Shown: positions 9,966-23,417, counted from the stretch's first letter. The stretch is 64,000 nucleotides of DNA from Atherix ibis (GCA_958298945.1 OY282606.1:78541622-78605621), one strand, 5' to 3'. Numbers and translations are program-made. The notes: generated from the sequence alone by a model not told the origin.

Positions 9966-12539
9966 CTTTTGAGGATTATATGATAGTGAAACTATCCATT
10001 TTATATATAAAATGTCAACCGTTAAACAAATCACATGCTACCTTGTATGGCACATATGTTTGACAGCTGTCCAATAATAGATCTCTACTTCTTAGAGCCA
10101 CAAACTGGCTAATACTTTATAGTCCAAAAAAAACTATTAATTTAATTCAAAATTAAATTATTTAATTATTTTTAACATAACAAAATTAAGATATTATTTT
10201 ATAGTAAATAAATTCACTAATTAAATGCAATTGATTTTGTGACTTTAAATGTCCGAGAAACCATTCAAATTATGAGCTTCCCATCTTAGGAGTCTCGTCT
10301 TAAGGCCAACCCTGCCACCATAGTTGAATAATTAAAACCATGCAAGTAGTCAGATTATCTCAGCAATAAAATCACATGATTTGGGTTTATTTTATTAAAA
10401 ATAACTTTGTCAATTCCATTAAAACTATAAAAACTAAATAAAAATTATCTTTAACATTCGTGGTTAATTATAGCCTCTCTGAAGTTGCTGCGATCATAAA
10501 GATTTCCTTTTAATTAAAACAACCAAAATTTTAATTAAAAATATTTAAAATGCAAAAAATTATTAAGAAAATAAATTATTTCAGAGCCTACAAGGAAGGG
10601 GTTTATAGGAAGCAAAACAGAAAAAATTTTAAAACTCAAATGAGTTGATGGAATGTTGAGATGATAATTGTGTGTGGGGAACTTTTGTAGATATTATAAA
10701 AATATATACTTAAAATTTTTTATAATACATTCAATTCTTGTGGAAAGACAGTACCAGATGGCCAGGTGGAAAAATTTCAATACTTTTCGTGATATATGGT
10801 ATCATGTAAACAGCATCAAAGATCAAACTGCCATAAATAGTAACGCACCTTTCGAAAACAGGTAATTTTCCTTGTTGATAAAAAAAAACACTTCGACAAT
10901 AATATTGGGAATAAAAAATTAAGACAAGGAAAGAAACGTGAAAATTTTTATAAACCGAAAATTAAACTGAATTCAAGTTGGTTGAATTGTATCGATTTCG
11001 ATCTAGATTTGAAAGTTGACTTGACCCCAACGAAAACTGCAAAAAAGAAATTCCGAAATTTCCAATTGAATTTGCAAAAACAATTGTCAGATTGATTTTG
11101 CGAAGGATCTCGTGTTTTTCGGTTCCATGTAGACGAAGTGATAGCATTGGGGTGTTCTGGGTCAATGGATGTTTGAGAAGAGTAACAATTCGATCCCACA
11201 ACAAACCGCAAATGATCACCTGCTTAAGGAGAAAAAATTCAATTGTACTTGAAGATCGTTACAATTGATGTCCACGAAAGGTTTCAAAGACTTTTACAGT
11301 TGAAAAAAAGAAGACATTCAGGAAGGTGACTAGAAGGGATTCAAGGTAATCTTCCGTACTTGGACAGAAATGTACTTACACGCGATCGTGCTTCGTACCT
11401 TCCTAAGAAAATTATTTGCGTTAAAGAGAAAAAGGAAGTTTCGAAATGTCGATACCTGGAAAGGAAGGTACTTGTTTTCACAGATCAACATCGAATAACG
11501 CAAACAAAAATTTGGGCCAATTTCGTATACGAATACGAATGCCACGGGAACTAACCAACTAAATGTGAACGTGAATGCGAGGTCATAACTTTCCTGATCA
11601 TTATGTTGGCGGTCGGATCTGTTATATGCCGCCTCCGTTTAAATCTGGATACAAAAATGGAGGTGACCATCTCCATTTTACCATTTAAAAATAAAAATAT
11701 TTCGCCAATAGTAACGCAATCTGCACATATTTTAGGACAGCAACAAGAGGTATGATGTGCAAAAAGCAAGGTAAGCAAGCATAGAGGCAGGCGAGGCGAA
11801 TGAACAGGTAAGCATTCTTCAGATATGAACGTTACAGCACTTTAGCCCCAAAATTCTTAAGTATCAGCTAGCAGCTCTTTGAAATCTCCGCAGAAAAAGT
11901 TATTCCAAAAGCAACAAAAAAAAACAACTTAAATGATTACCGAAAAAAGCCACCAGTTATCTGGTAATTGAACGTGAAAAATTGCAAAACTTGTGCCGTA
12001 TTGAAAGCAATCTGGTATGGTAAGGTCCAAGTGCTTTATGGCATTATGACCACCAGTCGGTGATGCTTTTTCACAGCGGCAAATGTAGGCGATCCAAATG
12101 TTGGGCGTGCGACGTAAAGAGGTACCGATCGGTGGTTGACCACGCTATCCAAAAATCTTTATTGGTACACCGACTTATGATATTAGTTCGCAGGAAAGAT
12201 ATTCAAAATAATTATCTGAGCAGAGCAATTGCTATGTTACTGGACTGTGATCCCATTTACTTCACCCAAAAATATCTCACAAATGGTCTCGAGAAATGTA
12301 ATTTCCTTACGAATGCGAATGTCCTGCGGTACTTTAATTTTCTCTTCTTTATTATATTACAGACTGGAATGTAATTTTTTTTTTTGGTACAAGATTGAGG
12401 CTTTTGAAACCAGTAAAGAGCAGAATTTTCATAAAGCACGATCACCAGTAATTACATTTAATAATTTCGGACCACAAAACGGTCAGTCTGGTTTTGGACG
12501 ATTTCTTTTAATGTTGGAATTTTATTCAAAATAAGTATG
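9966..12539. other. No recognised gene; several unsupported ORFs
   Basis: 10-10.6 kb is plain AT-rich DNA. From about 10.66 kb composition is slightly more balanced. A frame ending at 10865 has an AACAG|GTAATT donor-like string at its end (10861/10862), and the 104-codon frame at 12060-12374 is Cys- and Arg-rich at its start. Neither has a domain or a paired splice site I can support. Confidence 0.4.
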
Positions 12540-14198
12540 GCCAGTGTCTTTTTCCAATGCTGGTAAATTAGTAAATATTGTATTTACATTAATTATTCCA
12601 GTTTGAGAATGGCGGTGGTCAAATCAAATACGAAGTCTGTACTTAAAGTACAGGATCCATATTGATCCCATTTAAACATGAGATAACTATCGACTAAATG
12701 ATCAGGCAAAGAATAAATATTTACTGCCGCAAAACCCATATTTACCAGTTTAAAGTAAAAACTATTCAATTCCTGTCTCTGACACAGTTCAACGTCAAAG
12801 GTGTAGGATTAAACAGATTCACTTTTATCTAAAAAAAAAAATGACAATTCTGAGGTAAAATGTAGTTTTTACTTGCAAGTCTAGGCCCAAATGTTGTCAA
12901 GGTATGAGATAACTTTCTTTTTTGAACTGTTTCACACAATTCGAAATAAAAAATATGCTGACTTAAATTATAAATAAAAATTCAAACTAATGTCAATCCA
13001 CTTTATTTAAAGGATAAAATTTAATTTCATAATCTGGCATACCAGAATTAGCATAGAAATAATATTAGCTATCTGGCAAAAGTACAAACATCCTTTAAAC
13101 ATAGCTTTTACCTCAGTCCCTATAAGACATCTAGCATAAGTTTCAACCTCATCCGGACCCTTTAGAGCGAAATAAGTAATTTTTTTTTGTTCCTTTACAA
13201 AAACTGGAACAGTAAAATTTAGAGAAATGGTGTCCCACCAAATTTTGTGTTAAGCTGAGAGAATCCCTTGACCTTAACTTCTGGACAGTTATTGTAGAAA
13301 GAGTCTTCCTTAACAAGAGTACAGGACCTTCTGTGACACTCTTTTTTGGAGGGCTGAGAAGCAGTAGAAGCCTTGATCAGAAAGTCTTTCAACATCGGCT
13401 GACGGCTCTTGCGAAGTCAAACAGAGGATTTGCAACAGTCCTTGGAAGAAAGATAACACGGCTACCCCCAACAACGAGTTTTTGTTGAAAAAAAGGAATT
13501 CATCTTAATTCCAAGCCTAATTAGTTCACCTAATCTCATTCTATGTGACATTTTTTTGTTTCCTTACACCAAAAAAGATTTGAAAGAACATCATTTTGAT
13601 ACTGCCGATAATATACAAAAGCGTGTAACCAAAAAATTGAAATTAATTTCAGTGAAAGTGTGAAAACAACGCCTCCACCGATGTGCAGCTAGGCAAAGGG
13701 AACTATATTGACGGGTTTTTAGAACTATTAACATAAGGAAAAATTAGTAAAATTAAAATTTGATGGGCTAGGTCCTAATTTTAAGATTACAAAAGTAAGC
13801 TTATATCGACACAGAAATTCCTCTAGAAAAAAAATTATAAAACCTGGAGCTTCGACACTAAAATAAGCTACGTTAGCTAAATGAAATAGTCTGTCATTAA
13901 GCAAAACTTAAATTTGTTGAAGGTCTAAGTCCTATTTTAGGTGAAACGAAAAATCACAATCAGGCCATCTCAAACAGTTTAAATTTGAAGATCTGAACCT
14001 AACTCCCCTCTGAACAAAGAGGTGTAGGAAAAACCTAAACAATGCTCTCTAGTGGAATTTTAAGTCAAAATTTTTTTTAGAAAAGTTGACTGATTAATGT
14101 TGGTTGTCTAACCAAACAACTTGAAACGTCTGAATCCCTTGCTACCCAATTTGAGACCTTTTTACTTAACAGTCTAACTAAATTTAAAATTAAAATTC
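12540..14198. other. AT-rich DNA, nothing firm
   Basis: From about 13720 to the mariner at 14201 there are loosely recurring words such as GGTCTAAGTCCTATTTTAGG. They resemble the vocabulary of the array at 18650-21000, but the copies are too diverged to define units. Confidence 0.35.
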
Positions 14199-14200
14199 TA

Positions 14201-15347
14201 CCAGGGGTTAACATTAATCAGTGCACATTTTCAGCAATTTCGTACAACAACATACATTTTTCCTTTGGTAATCATGTCTAGTTTTGTGCCAGGAAAAGAG
14301 CATATGCGGGAAGCTTTGCTTTTCTGCTTCAATTTAAAGAAATCGGCTGCCGAAGCGCATTGAATGCTTATGGAGGTCTATGGTAAGAGTGCTTTATCGA
14401 AAACAACGTGCCGAGATTGGTTTCGTCTGTTCGAAGACAGCAATTTTGACTTGTGGGAGAAGAAGAGTGACAATCGGCCTACGAAGGTTGAAGACCATCA
14501 ATTGCAGCTCGCGGAGCAATTGGGTGTTACTCAACTAGCTATTTCCATGCATCAGCATGCCATGGGGAAGATTGGAAAGATCGGAAAATGGGTGCCGCAT
14601 GAATTGAACGATAGGCAGATAGAGCGACGCCAAAACAAATACGAAATCTTGCTCGCCAGACAAAAAAGAAAGTCGTTCCTGCATCGGATTGTGACAGGCG
14701 ATGAAAATTGGATATATTTTGAGAATTCTAAACGTAACAAATCGTGGGTTGATACCGGCCAACCATCAACATCTTCCCCAAGACCAAATCGCTTCGAACG
14801 GAAGACGATGCTGTGCGTTTGGTGGGATCAGCAGGGTATCGTCTACTATCAGATGTTGAAACCTAGTGAAACTGTCAATTCCTACTGCTACCACCAACAA
14901 CTGATCAAATTGCACCGTGCTCTACATGAAAAAATGACGGATTATCAACAAAGACATGACAAGCTGATTTTCCTCCAAGACAACGCACCATCGTACACGT
15001 CAAAAATGGTCCGAAACAACTTGGAGACATTCAACTGGGAGGTGCTACCTTATCCGCTTATTCCCTAGGCCTAACCCCTTTCCGACTACCACCTGTTTTC
15101 GTCGATGGGCCACGCGCTCGCTGAGCAGCACTTCGATTCTTACGAAGACGTCCGAAAATGGCTCGATGAGTGGTTTTCTTCGAAAGAGAAGGAATTTTTT
15201 TGGCGTGGTATCCACAAATTGCCCGAGAAATGAGAAAATATGTAGCTAGCGAGGGCAACTACTTTGAATAAAATTGTTTTTGCTTTCTGTAAAAAAAAAC
15301 ATGTGTTTTTTTAATAAAAAACGGCGGATTTAAGCTTATACACCTGG
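14201..15347 (+). mobile_element. Mariner transposon, vertumnana-like, near full length
   Basis: TA dinucleotides at 14199-14200 and 15348-15349 flank the element, as expected for mariner target-site duplication. The right inverted terminal repeat is present (ATTTAAGCTTATACACCTGG, 15328-15347). The left end keeps only CCAGGGGT and then jumps to TAACATTAATCAGTG, deleting most of the 5' repeat and leader that the antisense copy at 36014-37212 retains. With one repeat largely gone it could not be mobilised even if transposase were supplied. Confidence 0.88.
14274..15271 (+). pseudogene. Mariner transposase (D,D34D type), broken
   Basis: The start is ATG at 14274 (MSSFVPGKEHMREALLFCF), which begins the N-terminal helix-turn-helix DNA-binding domain. 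A TGA at 14361 interrupts it, and the same frame is then open to 15068. After EDHQLQ an in-frame loss of about 13 residues (compare ALFDEDDTQSQKM in the 31991 copy) removes part of the linker. WVPHELNDRQ and the first two catalytic Asp are intact (TGDENWIYF; LQDNAPSY). The conserved PHPPYSPDLAP block is frame-scrambled into PYPLIP followed by two stops. The third Asp (SDYHLF) therefore lies beyond the stops, and one more nonsense codon follows LPEK. In the family this enzyme cuts and pastes the element at TA sites. Confidence 0.88.
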
Positions 15348-15603
15348 TAGACTTAGCTAAATCTATTGATTATTAAAAGATTCAAATCCACCACCTGAAA
15401 GAATTTTATTAATAATTTCCTGACCCCAAAATAAGTTACTTAACCACCTGAAATAGTTTTATTTGACCCTACAATAAGTTATTTAGGCTTTTTAAAAATA
15501 CACTACCAACTAGTGATATTCATATTTGAGCTAAAAATCTAAGTCTTAAATTTAGGTTTAATTAGAAATTAAAAGAAAACAACCCCATCTGGCGGAATTT
15601 TAA
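15348..15603. other. AT-rich DNA between mariner and 26-bp repeat
   Basis: It contains two copies of a CCACCTGAAA(G/T)A...TTTTATT word, about 68 bases apart (15391 and 15444). Otherwise nothing recognised. Confidence 0.4.
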
Positions 15604-15741
15604 AGTAAACAAAATTTGTAAATTAAAAGTCAACAAAAATTTATAAATTAAAAGTCAACAAAAATTTATAAATTTAAGTCAAAAAAATTTATAAATTTAA
15701 GATCAATAAAAATTTATAAATTTAAAGTCAACAAAAATTGA
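15604..15741 (+). repeat. Short tandem repeat, about 26-bp unit, five to six copies
   Basis: The unit is approximately AAGTCAACAAAAATTTATAA plus ATTTA. Successive copies differ by single-base changes (AAGTCAAAAAAATTT, AGATCAATAAAAATTT). It ends at AAAGTCAACAAAAATTGACAG. Confidence 0.85.
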
Positions 15742-17025
15742 CAGAAAAGCAAATTTTGGTTAAAAATAATGTTTCCTTGATAAGTTTACTTTTTTATATT
15801 AAATTCAATTTTAATTGAGACCATTAAGCCAAAAAATAAATTATGGTAACAGACTTACATGTTACCTTTAATGGTTATATTATCAATCAAACCTGCACCT
15901 GCACTCGTACATTAAACCCACGCAATCAAGTTTCCAATCACAAATTAACGCTACTTTTCTGCACTCAATTTAAGCATACAAAATTATTATTATGCACTGA
16001 ATCGATTATCCGTTTAATCCGTAAACAATCACTTTTAAGCCAATTTAACACTAGCGGCCCACCACCGTTCGATTTAATTAAAATTTTCCTTTTCCTTTGC
16101 TTGAAATTCATGAACTGATAAGAAACCGATTATGAATTGTGGGTGTGTGTGCGCGCGCGATAGTTTACAAGGTACTCTACAGGATATGACGAACTGTAAA
16201 TATGGAATTTCCCTTCAAAAATGTTTTCGGAGATATTCTTTATGGTTTATCTTTGCAAATTATAGTGCTTAATTAAAGGATGTCAAATTTTATAAAAAGT
16301 AAAATTCAAAATAAATGGCAAAAAAAAGGATTTGATCAACTTTTATAAAACGACACACAAAACATGAGCAATTCTTAATGTTATTTTTAAATTTCCACAA
16401 AGAAATCAATTGACCAAAATGAAAGAAATACAATTAAAATGTGCGGAATTCAGAACGGAAGTTAGGGAAAAGACTACAAGGGTGCGCGACGTAAATTAAG
16501 TGATAAGCAACAATAAAAAAAATGTTACAGAGAACATCGTAATAATTGACACTGAAACAAACTGACATATTCGATGCAATAAAATTCCAAATTATAGTAA
16601 TTTTCGACGAATATTTTCAGTCTCATTTAAATTCTCCAAAAACAGACATCACTCATGGCGAAAGGACGATTTAGTAAATTTTCCATCGGCACTAGCCGCT
16701 GGGCATTGGACAATTGGAAAATGAATTTGCCTTTAAAAGCTTGACTTTAGGCATTGCTGTCAGTATGATGAGGTTGTCGGCTTGTCCTCAGACATTGCAG
16801 TGACTGTGATTGGTCTCGAAAGATTCCAGTGCAATACACCGTAGCGTAGATGGAGAACATAAAAAAATACGACACACTTACAACGTTGGTCAGTGGTCAT
16901 TTTTCCATAAGACGATTAGTATACGGTTTAGCTGTAATGATAGTTGTCACTACCATGACACTTGGTCAAAGATGAAACTTGCAAAATTTCGCTCACGGAT
17001 ACTGTCACTTGTTCGGAACACACCT
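15742..17025. other. No recognised gene
   Basis: A 91-codon frame at 15843-16118 has no domain. A short alternating GT/GC run (GTGTGTGTGCGCGCGCG) lies at about 16143-16159. From about 16.6 kb composition becomes less AT-rich without any recognisable protein. Confidence 0.4.
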
Positions 17026-17132
17026 CGCCACTTGTTGATTATCGTCGAATCGTCGTCAAGTGCACCTTAAATGCAAAACCGCCACTTGTTGATTATCGTC
17101 GAATCGTCGTCAAGTGCACCTTAAATGCAAAA
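17026..17132 (+). repeat. Perfect tandem duplication, 53-bp copies with 54-bp period
   Basis: Copy 1 (17026-17078) and copy 2 (17080-17132) both begin CGCCACTTGTTGATTATCGT and both end GTGCACCTTAAATGCAAAA, with no mismatch by eye. Perfect identity in a window where other repeats are diverged points to a recent duplication. Each copy contains the internal repeat TCGTCGAATCGTCGTC. Confidence 0.95.
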
Positions 17133-18649
17133 AGGCCTTCACTTAACCGAACTGGTTTATTTCAGTAGCGCTGCTAATTAACGCATTTATTTGATTTATT
17201 TTCATCGATTACGGTCGTGAATGGTTGTTGGCAAGTCGCCAAAGGTATCGCTGGCACCTTCGTGTTGCATTCCACGATTAGAGAGTCGCCGCCGACACCG
17301 CCGCCAACAATTTACAACACAACAAAATTCACTACTTTTATGGGACGCCCAAAGTGTTTTTTTTTGTATAGAAATAGATGTTGTTTATTTTTTTGCGGCC
17401 AATTACTCATAGTTTGCTTATATACGAGTATGCACCTTTATGATAAAAATAAAAATAAGTGGATGGGTTGTCCAGGTGGTCAGAATGGAGTGAATGCAAG
17501 CGCATTTGCTAGCAGACCCCCCCTTTTATTTTCATTACAATAGTTCACACTCTTCTCATACAATGATCAAAACTATCGGGTGCACTGCCATCTGGTGTTC
17601 CTAATAGATACTTTATAGCGCGTTGTACAAAGCCAACGGCATTTTCTAATTTTCTGCTAACTTCACACCCTATCGACTATGTGCGCTTACAGAATCCACA
17701 CTGACTCTCCCCTCCCACCCCCTCCCCCTTAGTTACAGCATTTTAATGACTTATCTTAAGTGGGAAATATAATTTTCTTTTCAATTTGAAATATCTTGAA
17801 TGCCAATGCCACTTACACATATTAATTGACATTTGAGCATGTCGATTTTACCACAAATGTACATGCTCGTACATGAACAAACAAAAATTTTGTTTTGTAC
17901 ACTTTTTTACATGTAATTATTTGCTGTAATTGATTCAATTAACTGGACGGGCTTACAGCAATTTACAGTAGATGTACTACAAAATCAGATAATTTTCTTT
18001 ATCTTTAAATTGATCCTACAAAAGATACCGAAGAGAAAAAATTAAACAATTCATCAAATTATAGTACAATGAAAATATTTAAATATGAAAATTACAAAAT
18101 AAACGCTTATCCATTTATTTGATAGACTTAAGAATTGCAATTGGAATGCAATTTGTTTGTAGTAATAGTGTCAAAGGAAGACAGGAATTGGGAGGAAAAC
18201 TCGTAAATTGGAATAAGTAGAAATTCCGAAAGTGATCGACAAATCTCGCGTGTACTGGACTGCACACATGCCTTTTGCATGCAGCATGACTAATTCTAGT
18301 TCAACGTTTGACAAAAACTAACAATTCAATAATAAATACTACATGTCAGAAATAATGAATTGACTTGAAACTGATCGGTAGCAAATTGACGCATGTTTCC
18401 ATATTTATTTTCGGACTCCATTACGCTATTACGTACCTCCGTTCGCTAAACAAAATCAATTTTAATTTTAATTTCAAAATCGTAAGAGGCATCAGAAAAG
18501 ATTGTAAATAAATTCGGCATTAAATTAACTGAATAAATTAGGAAAATTGTGCAATCCATCGAACTATTTTCAGAAAATACTGCCCTGAATGAATTGTAGT
18601 TTAAATTACAATTAGAAGAAAATTATTTATTCAAAATTCTTTTCAATAG
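17133..18649. other. No recognised gene
   Basis: Overlapping open frames at 17217-17543 read as Pro/Thr- and Cys/Phe-rich peptides without a domain. A pyrimidine-rich run lies at about 17700-17733. The rest is AT-rich. Confidence 0.4.
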
Positions 18650-21000
18650 ATTAAAATTATGAGTCTAGGCTCATGTTAACTCAGTTAAAGATCCTAGAAA
18701 AATTTTAACAATTTTGTCTGGAATAGTTTTTATCTAACTTAGACGCTCATTAGTATTTTTGACAAAATCATTTAGAATAATTTGAATCCGGTTTAGGTTC
18801 TAACTGATAAAATTTAAATTTATGAGTCTAAACTCTTAATGTCCCAGTCAAAGGTCTTGAAATTATTTTCAATTCAGTTTGGAATCTAACTGATCAACTT
18901 TAAATTTGTGAGTCTAAACTCCTAGTGACCCATTCAAAGGTCTAAAAATTATTTTCAATCGAATAAAATTTAAATTTATGAGTGTAAACTTCTAGTGACC
19001 CAGTCAAAGGTCTTGAAATTATTTTCAATCACATCCACGGAATAGTTAAAATCCAGTATAGCATCTAACGAATAAAGTTGAAATTTGGGAGTTTCAACTT
19101 CTATTGACCCAGTTTAAGGTCGTAATAAATGTTCGGCAAAATCGTCTAGAATTGTTTGAATCCAGTTTGAAATCTAACTGATAAAATTTAAGTTTGTGAG
19201 TCTAACCACCAAAGGTCAAAGGTCTTCTACAAATTTTCAATTATATCAACCTGTAATTGTTTGAATCCAGTCCAGTATCAAACCAATAAAGTTTAAATTT
19301 AACAGTTTGGACTACTATTGACCCATTAAAGGTCTTAATTTTTTTTGACTATATCGTCTGGAATTGTTTGAATCTAGTTTAGGGTCTAATAAATACAGTT
19401 AAAATGTATGAGTCCCAGCTTATATTAACCCAGTTAAAGGTCTTAAAAAAACTTTTGAGCATATCATCTGGAAAAGTTCGAATATAGTGCAGCATCTAAC
19501 TAATAAAGTTGCCATTTAAGAATTTAGAATCCTATTGACCCATTATAGGTGTTAATTTTTTTTCACTATATCGGCTGGAATTGTTTCAATCCAGTTTAGG
19601 GTCAAACCAATAAAGTTGAAATTTATGAGTCCCAGTTTAACATCTAGAAAAGTTCGAATCTAGTCCAGCATCTAACCAATAAAGTTGCTATTTAAGAATT
19701 TAGACTCCTATTGACCCATTAAAGGTCTTAATTTTTTTTTGACTATATCGGCTGGAATTGTTTCAATTCAGTTTAGGGTCAAACCAATAAAGTTGAAATT
19801 TATGAGTCCCAGTTTTTATTAACCCAGTTAAAGGTCTTAAAAAAAACTTTTGAGCATATCATTTAGAAAAGTTCGAATCTAGTCCAGCATCTAACCAATA
19901 AAGTTAAAATTTAACAATTTAGACTCCTATTGACCCATTAAAGGTCTTAATTATTTTTTTTGACTATATCGTCTGGAATTGTTTCAATTCAGTTTAGGGT
20001 CAAACCAATAAATTTGAAATTTATGAGTCCTAGTTTATATTAACCCAGTTAAAGATCTTAGAAAAACTTTTGAGCATATCATCTGGAAAAGGTTGAATCC
20101 AGTTTAGGGTCTAACCGATAAAGTTTAAATTTGGTAGTCTAAGCTCCTATTTACCCAGTCAAGATCTTAAAATTTTTTCAGTCCAGAATCCTCTTTAACA
20201 GTCTATATTCCGATTGACCCATTAAAGGTCTTAAATTTTTTGTAAACTTAAACGTCTAGAATTATTTAAATCCATTATAGAGTTTAAAAAATAGAGTTAA
20301 AATTAAAGAGTTTTGACTCCTCTTGACCCATTAAAGGTCTTCAATTTTTTTAACTGTATTATCTAGAATTGTTTGTAGTAATTTTAGGGTGTAACCGAAA
20401 AAGTTTAAATTTGGCAGTCTAAGCATCTATTAACCCTGTTAAAGAGCTTAAAATAATTTCCAACTATATCGTCTGAAATTGTTTGAATCCAGTCTAGGAT
20501 CCTCTTTAACAGTCTATACTTCTATTGACCCATAAGAGGTCTTAAATTATTTTTTTTTCTATATCAACTGGAAAAGTATGAATCCATTATACAATCTAAC
20601 CAATAGAATTGCAATTAACGCCGCAGGGCTCCTATTAACCCAGTCAAAGTTTCTAAAAAAAATGTTTCATATTTTCTGGAATAGTTTAAATCTAGTTTAG
20701 AATAGTTTAAATACACTGCAAAAAGAAAAGAGACTCCTATAGACCAGTTATTGGTCATAAAAAAATGTTCAATCATATCGTCTAGAATAGTTTAAATACA
20801 CTGCAAATTTATGAATCTAAACTGCTCTTGATTAAGTTAAAGGTCTTAAAAAAAATTGACAATATTATCTAGAATTGTATGAATTCAGTTTTAACCCAGT
20901 TTAGGATCTAGGAAGGTGTGAACTTAATTGTCCCATTTTCAAATGGAAATAAATTTACCCAGTTTGAAGTTTTAATTGATCTCGAGAAAAATTAACCCAG
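18650..21000 (+). repeat. Satellite-like tandem array, about 110-bp units, about 20 copies
   Basis: The landmark TTGACCCATTAAAGGTCTTA (or AACCCAGTTAAAGGTCT) recurs near 18927, 18997, 19106, 19207, 19319, 19428, 19536, 19702, 19820, 19930, 20041, 20155, 20215, 20322, 20431, 20526 and 20637, mostly 95-118 bases apart. Each unit also has TCTGGAATTGTTTGAATCCA, a TCTAACCAATAAAGTT-type word and a GAGTCTAAACTCC word. Between about 19380 and 20100 two unit types alternate, giving a dimer of about 220 bp. More decayed units seem to continue to about 21900. Copies are diverged, so the array is old or unconstrained. Confidence 0.9.
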
Positions 21001-23417
21001 CTAAGATTTGAAAAGCGAATTATTTCGGTAGAAAATTCTGACCATCGAAAAGAAGCCAGTCTGTAAAATTGACTGCTCAGCAAAATTTTATCAGAGGGTA
21101 ATCCTTAGTATAGCCTAAAGTCTTATGTCTATAATTGTAAGGACATCATATATGCGAACAAAATCTTAATTATTCGCTTTTCCATAATTTCAATGCAAAA
21201 GCTTACACTCATGATGACTTACACATAGTTTTAGATTTATAAAAAACTTGGGTTCCGACAATCTAAAATAGTTCAAATTTGAAGGTTAAGCCAATATCTA
21301 CGCAGATTATTAAAAAAAATGATTAAGTTCATTTGGGATAGTTTAAAATTTAAGTTTAGGACTCAGTTATGATCTACTTATAGTTTATTGTCGAAGCAAA
21401 TCTTGACTGAATTAGCTTAGTTTAAGGTCTTAACGAATCTCAATATGTGTCGACATCGTCTTCGCAATTCTATGATTTTATACTTATCATCTTTGTGAAA
21501 ACGATCTGGATTATTAATTGCTTCAATTTTAATTTAGAAGTATTGAAATTACTGTTTGAGATTTTACTACGAGATTTGTGTTTGTATATGCCGAAAATTA
21601 TGTTGATTATTTTAAATTTATGGGACTAAAACCTTTGTCATTTTTCATATTTTAAAAGATTTTATGTTTCAAGTAAAACTTAATCAAAATTAGATGGTAA
21701 AGAGCAGTTTAAATTTTAAGGTCTAATACCAAACGAATTTAAAAGAAAATTTGAATTTGTTAATAACTTCATTACCTGAAATAGTTTAAATTTGATTTAT
21801 GTAGATACCTATCGATCGTGTTCGCTCGTGATAAGTTAAAATACCAAAAAAATGAAGTTCCTCTATTCCACCTGAAAGAGTTCAAATTTAAAGCTTTCAA
21901 TTCAAAAGTCTCAGTCTATCGACACATTTAGTTTATAATATTTTATCTAAGCCGATAGGAATTGCTTAATAATTTCAAGTTCTATTTTTATAATTTTTAA
22001 AATTTTATTTTCTTCATAAATCAATATTCTTGAAAAATTTCTATGAAAATTATCAAAACTCATAGTAGACAAAATCAGAATAGTATTAATAATGAATCTT
22101 ATAAGTTTGCCGACCATATCAACAGCCCAAGACAAAATTATCGATTTATCCGTACAACAGTTCAGAGGACATAATTTAAAAACTTCAAAATAAATTTTTC
22201 AAATCAAAAACACGTTGAGTAAATAATAATAAATCGGTAAACCGTATCCGCGGCTAGCACGTACGGCGTAATTTTTCCATAAATAAAATCCATGGCAGTT
22301 AAACAGTGAGCTAATCAAATAACTATTGAGCCCACAATTGTTGACCATATAGGCGGTCAACTAAAAAGGGGGCCACGACAATTGGACATAATCGAGTGAC
22401 ACATTCGCGTGTTCGTATGTGCGATGGGGCGCCTAGGCGCACCTACTCACGAGTAATAGCGAACCGCATATGGAACCTTCAACAATGGTGTAGTCGGAGT
22501 GGTCGGTCTTCTGGCCGCAAAAACAATTCACGATGATCTGCGTGCGGCTGTGTCCAATAATATTTTCCGGAACATATGCCTACCAACGACCCACCGATGA
22601 CGATTCAAATTCAAATGTCGCTATTGTCGCAATAAGTCAATGCCATGAGAACTGAGATGTTTCGTTCACGTAACCTATCCAAACTGAGAAGAGAATATAT
22701 CCAACGGCACCGGATGTATGTGGAGCACGTTTTTGTTTTTGCTAGTTTTGCTACTGTCGTGAAACGTTGTTATCAACAGTGAACAATAGACGGTGGCGGC
22801 GGATGTTGGGGCGGACAGCATTACGCATCGTTACGGACCATGGCGGAAGGTGACAGACGATGACAACGTAGAGCGACACTGGCGGTTAGGCAGACTTTGG
22901 CGGAAAGGTCGTGGGCGCAATTGTCGTGTGCAACATTTTTGGCATGTGGAACGTCATCCAATTTTGGAATCGCTCCAACGAACCACACTGCACAGTTGAC
23001 AGATTTAATTGAAGCGACGCGTAATGCATAATTGATGCCGCCTCTCACCTACACAATTGTAGGTGTTCATAAATTAGATACAAACCAAAAACCGAGCAGA
23101 TGCGATTGTCATAAACATGTTGCCATGTCCTCCGCCCTGTCCCTCGCCAACCCATCACAAATAATCATTTGAACTTTTGTTTTACAATTATATGATATTC
23201 TATGAGAAGTAGTCAGTCTCACATACTATTTATTCGGAAATTATTAACGACCACACACAATAAAAATGTTAGTCTAAAAATTACTAATTAACAAGAGAAT
23301 CAATTTTATGCGATGGTAATTTGGTTAATAATGAATTTAGAAAATTTATTCAATTTTTCTTTTTGCTCTGTTAAGTTTTTATTTCTTCTCATATAAATTT
23401 AATAATTTTTTCTTTTT
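21001..23417. other. Decayed repeat units, then a less AT-rich block; no gene recognised
   Basis: From 21.0 to 21.9 kb there are isolated echoes of the array words (GAAATAGTTTAAATTTGA and similar). From about 22240 to 23160 the DNA is clearly less AT-rich. The frames there (22793-22999 plus, 22821-23048 minus) are not recognisable proteins and overlap each other on opposite strands. Confidence 0.4.

Noticed and set aside
17217..17543. Two overlapping plus-strand frames of 108 and 63 codons
   Set aside because: Different frames of the same bases, no domain, no splice sites or conserved motif; most likely chance in a less AT-rich patch.
19455..20110. GTTCGAATC strings resembling the tRNA T-loop / B box
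   Set aside because: They recur with the 110-bp array period, and no matching A box, acceptor stem or cloverleaf surrounds them.
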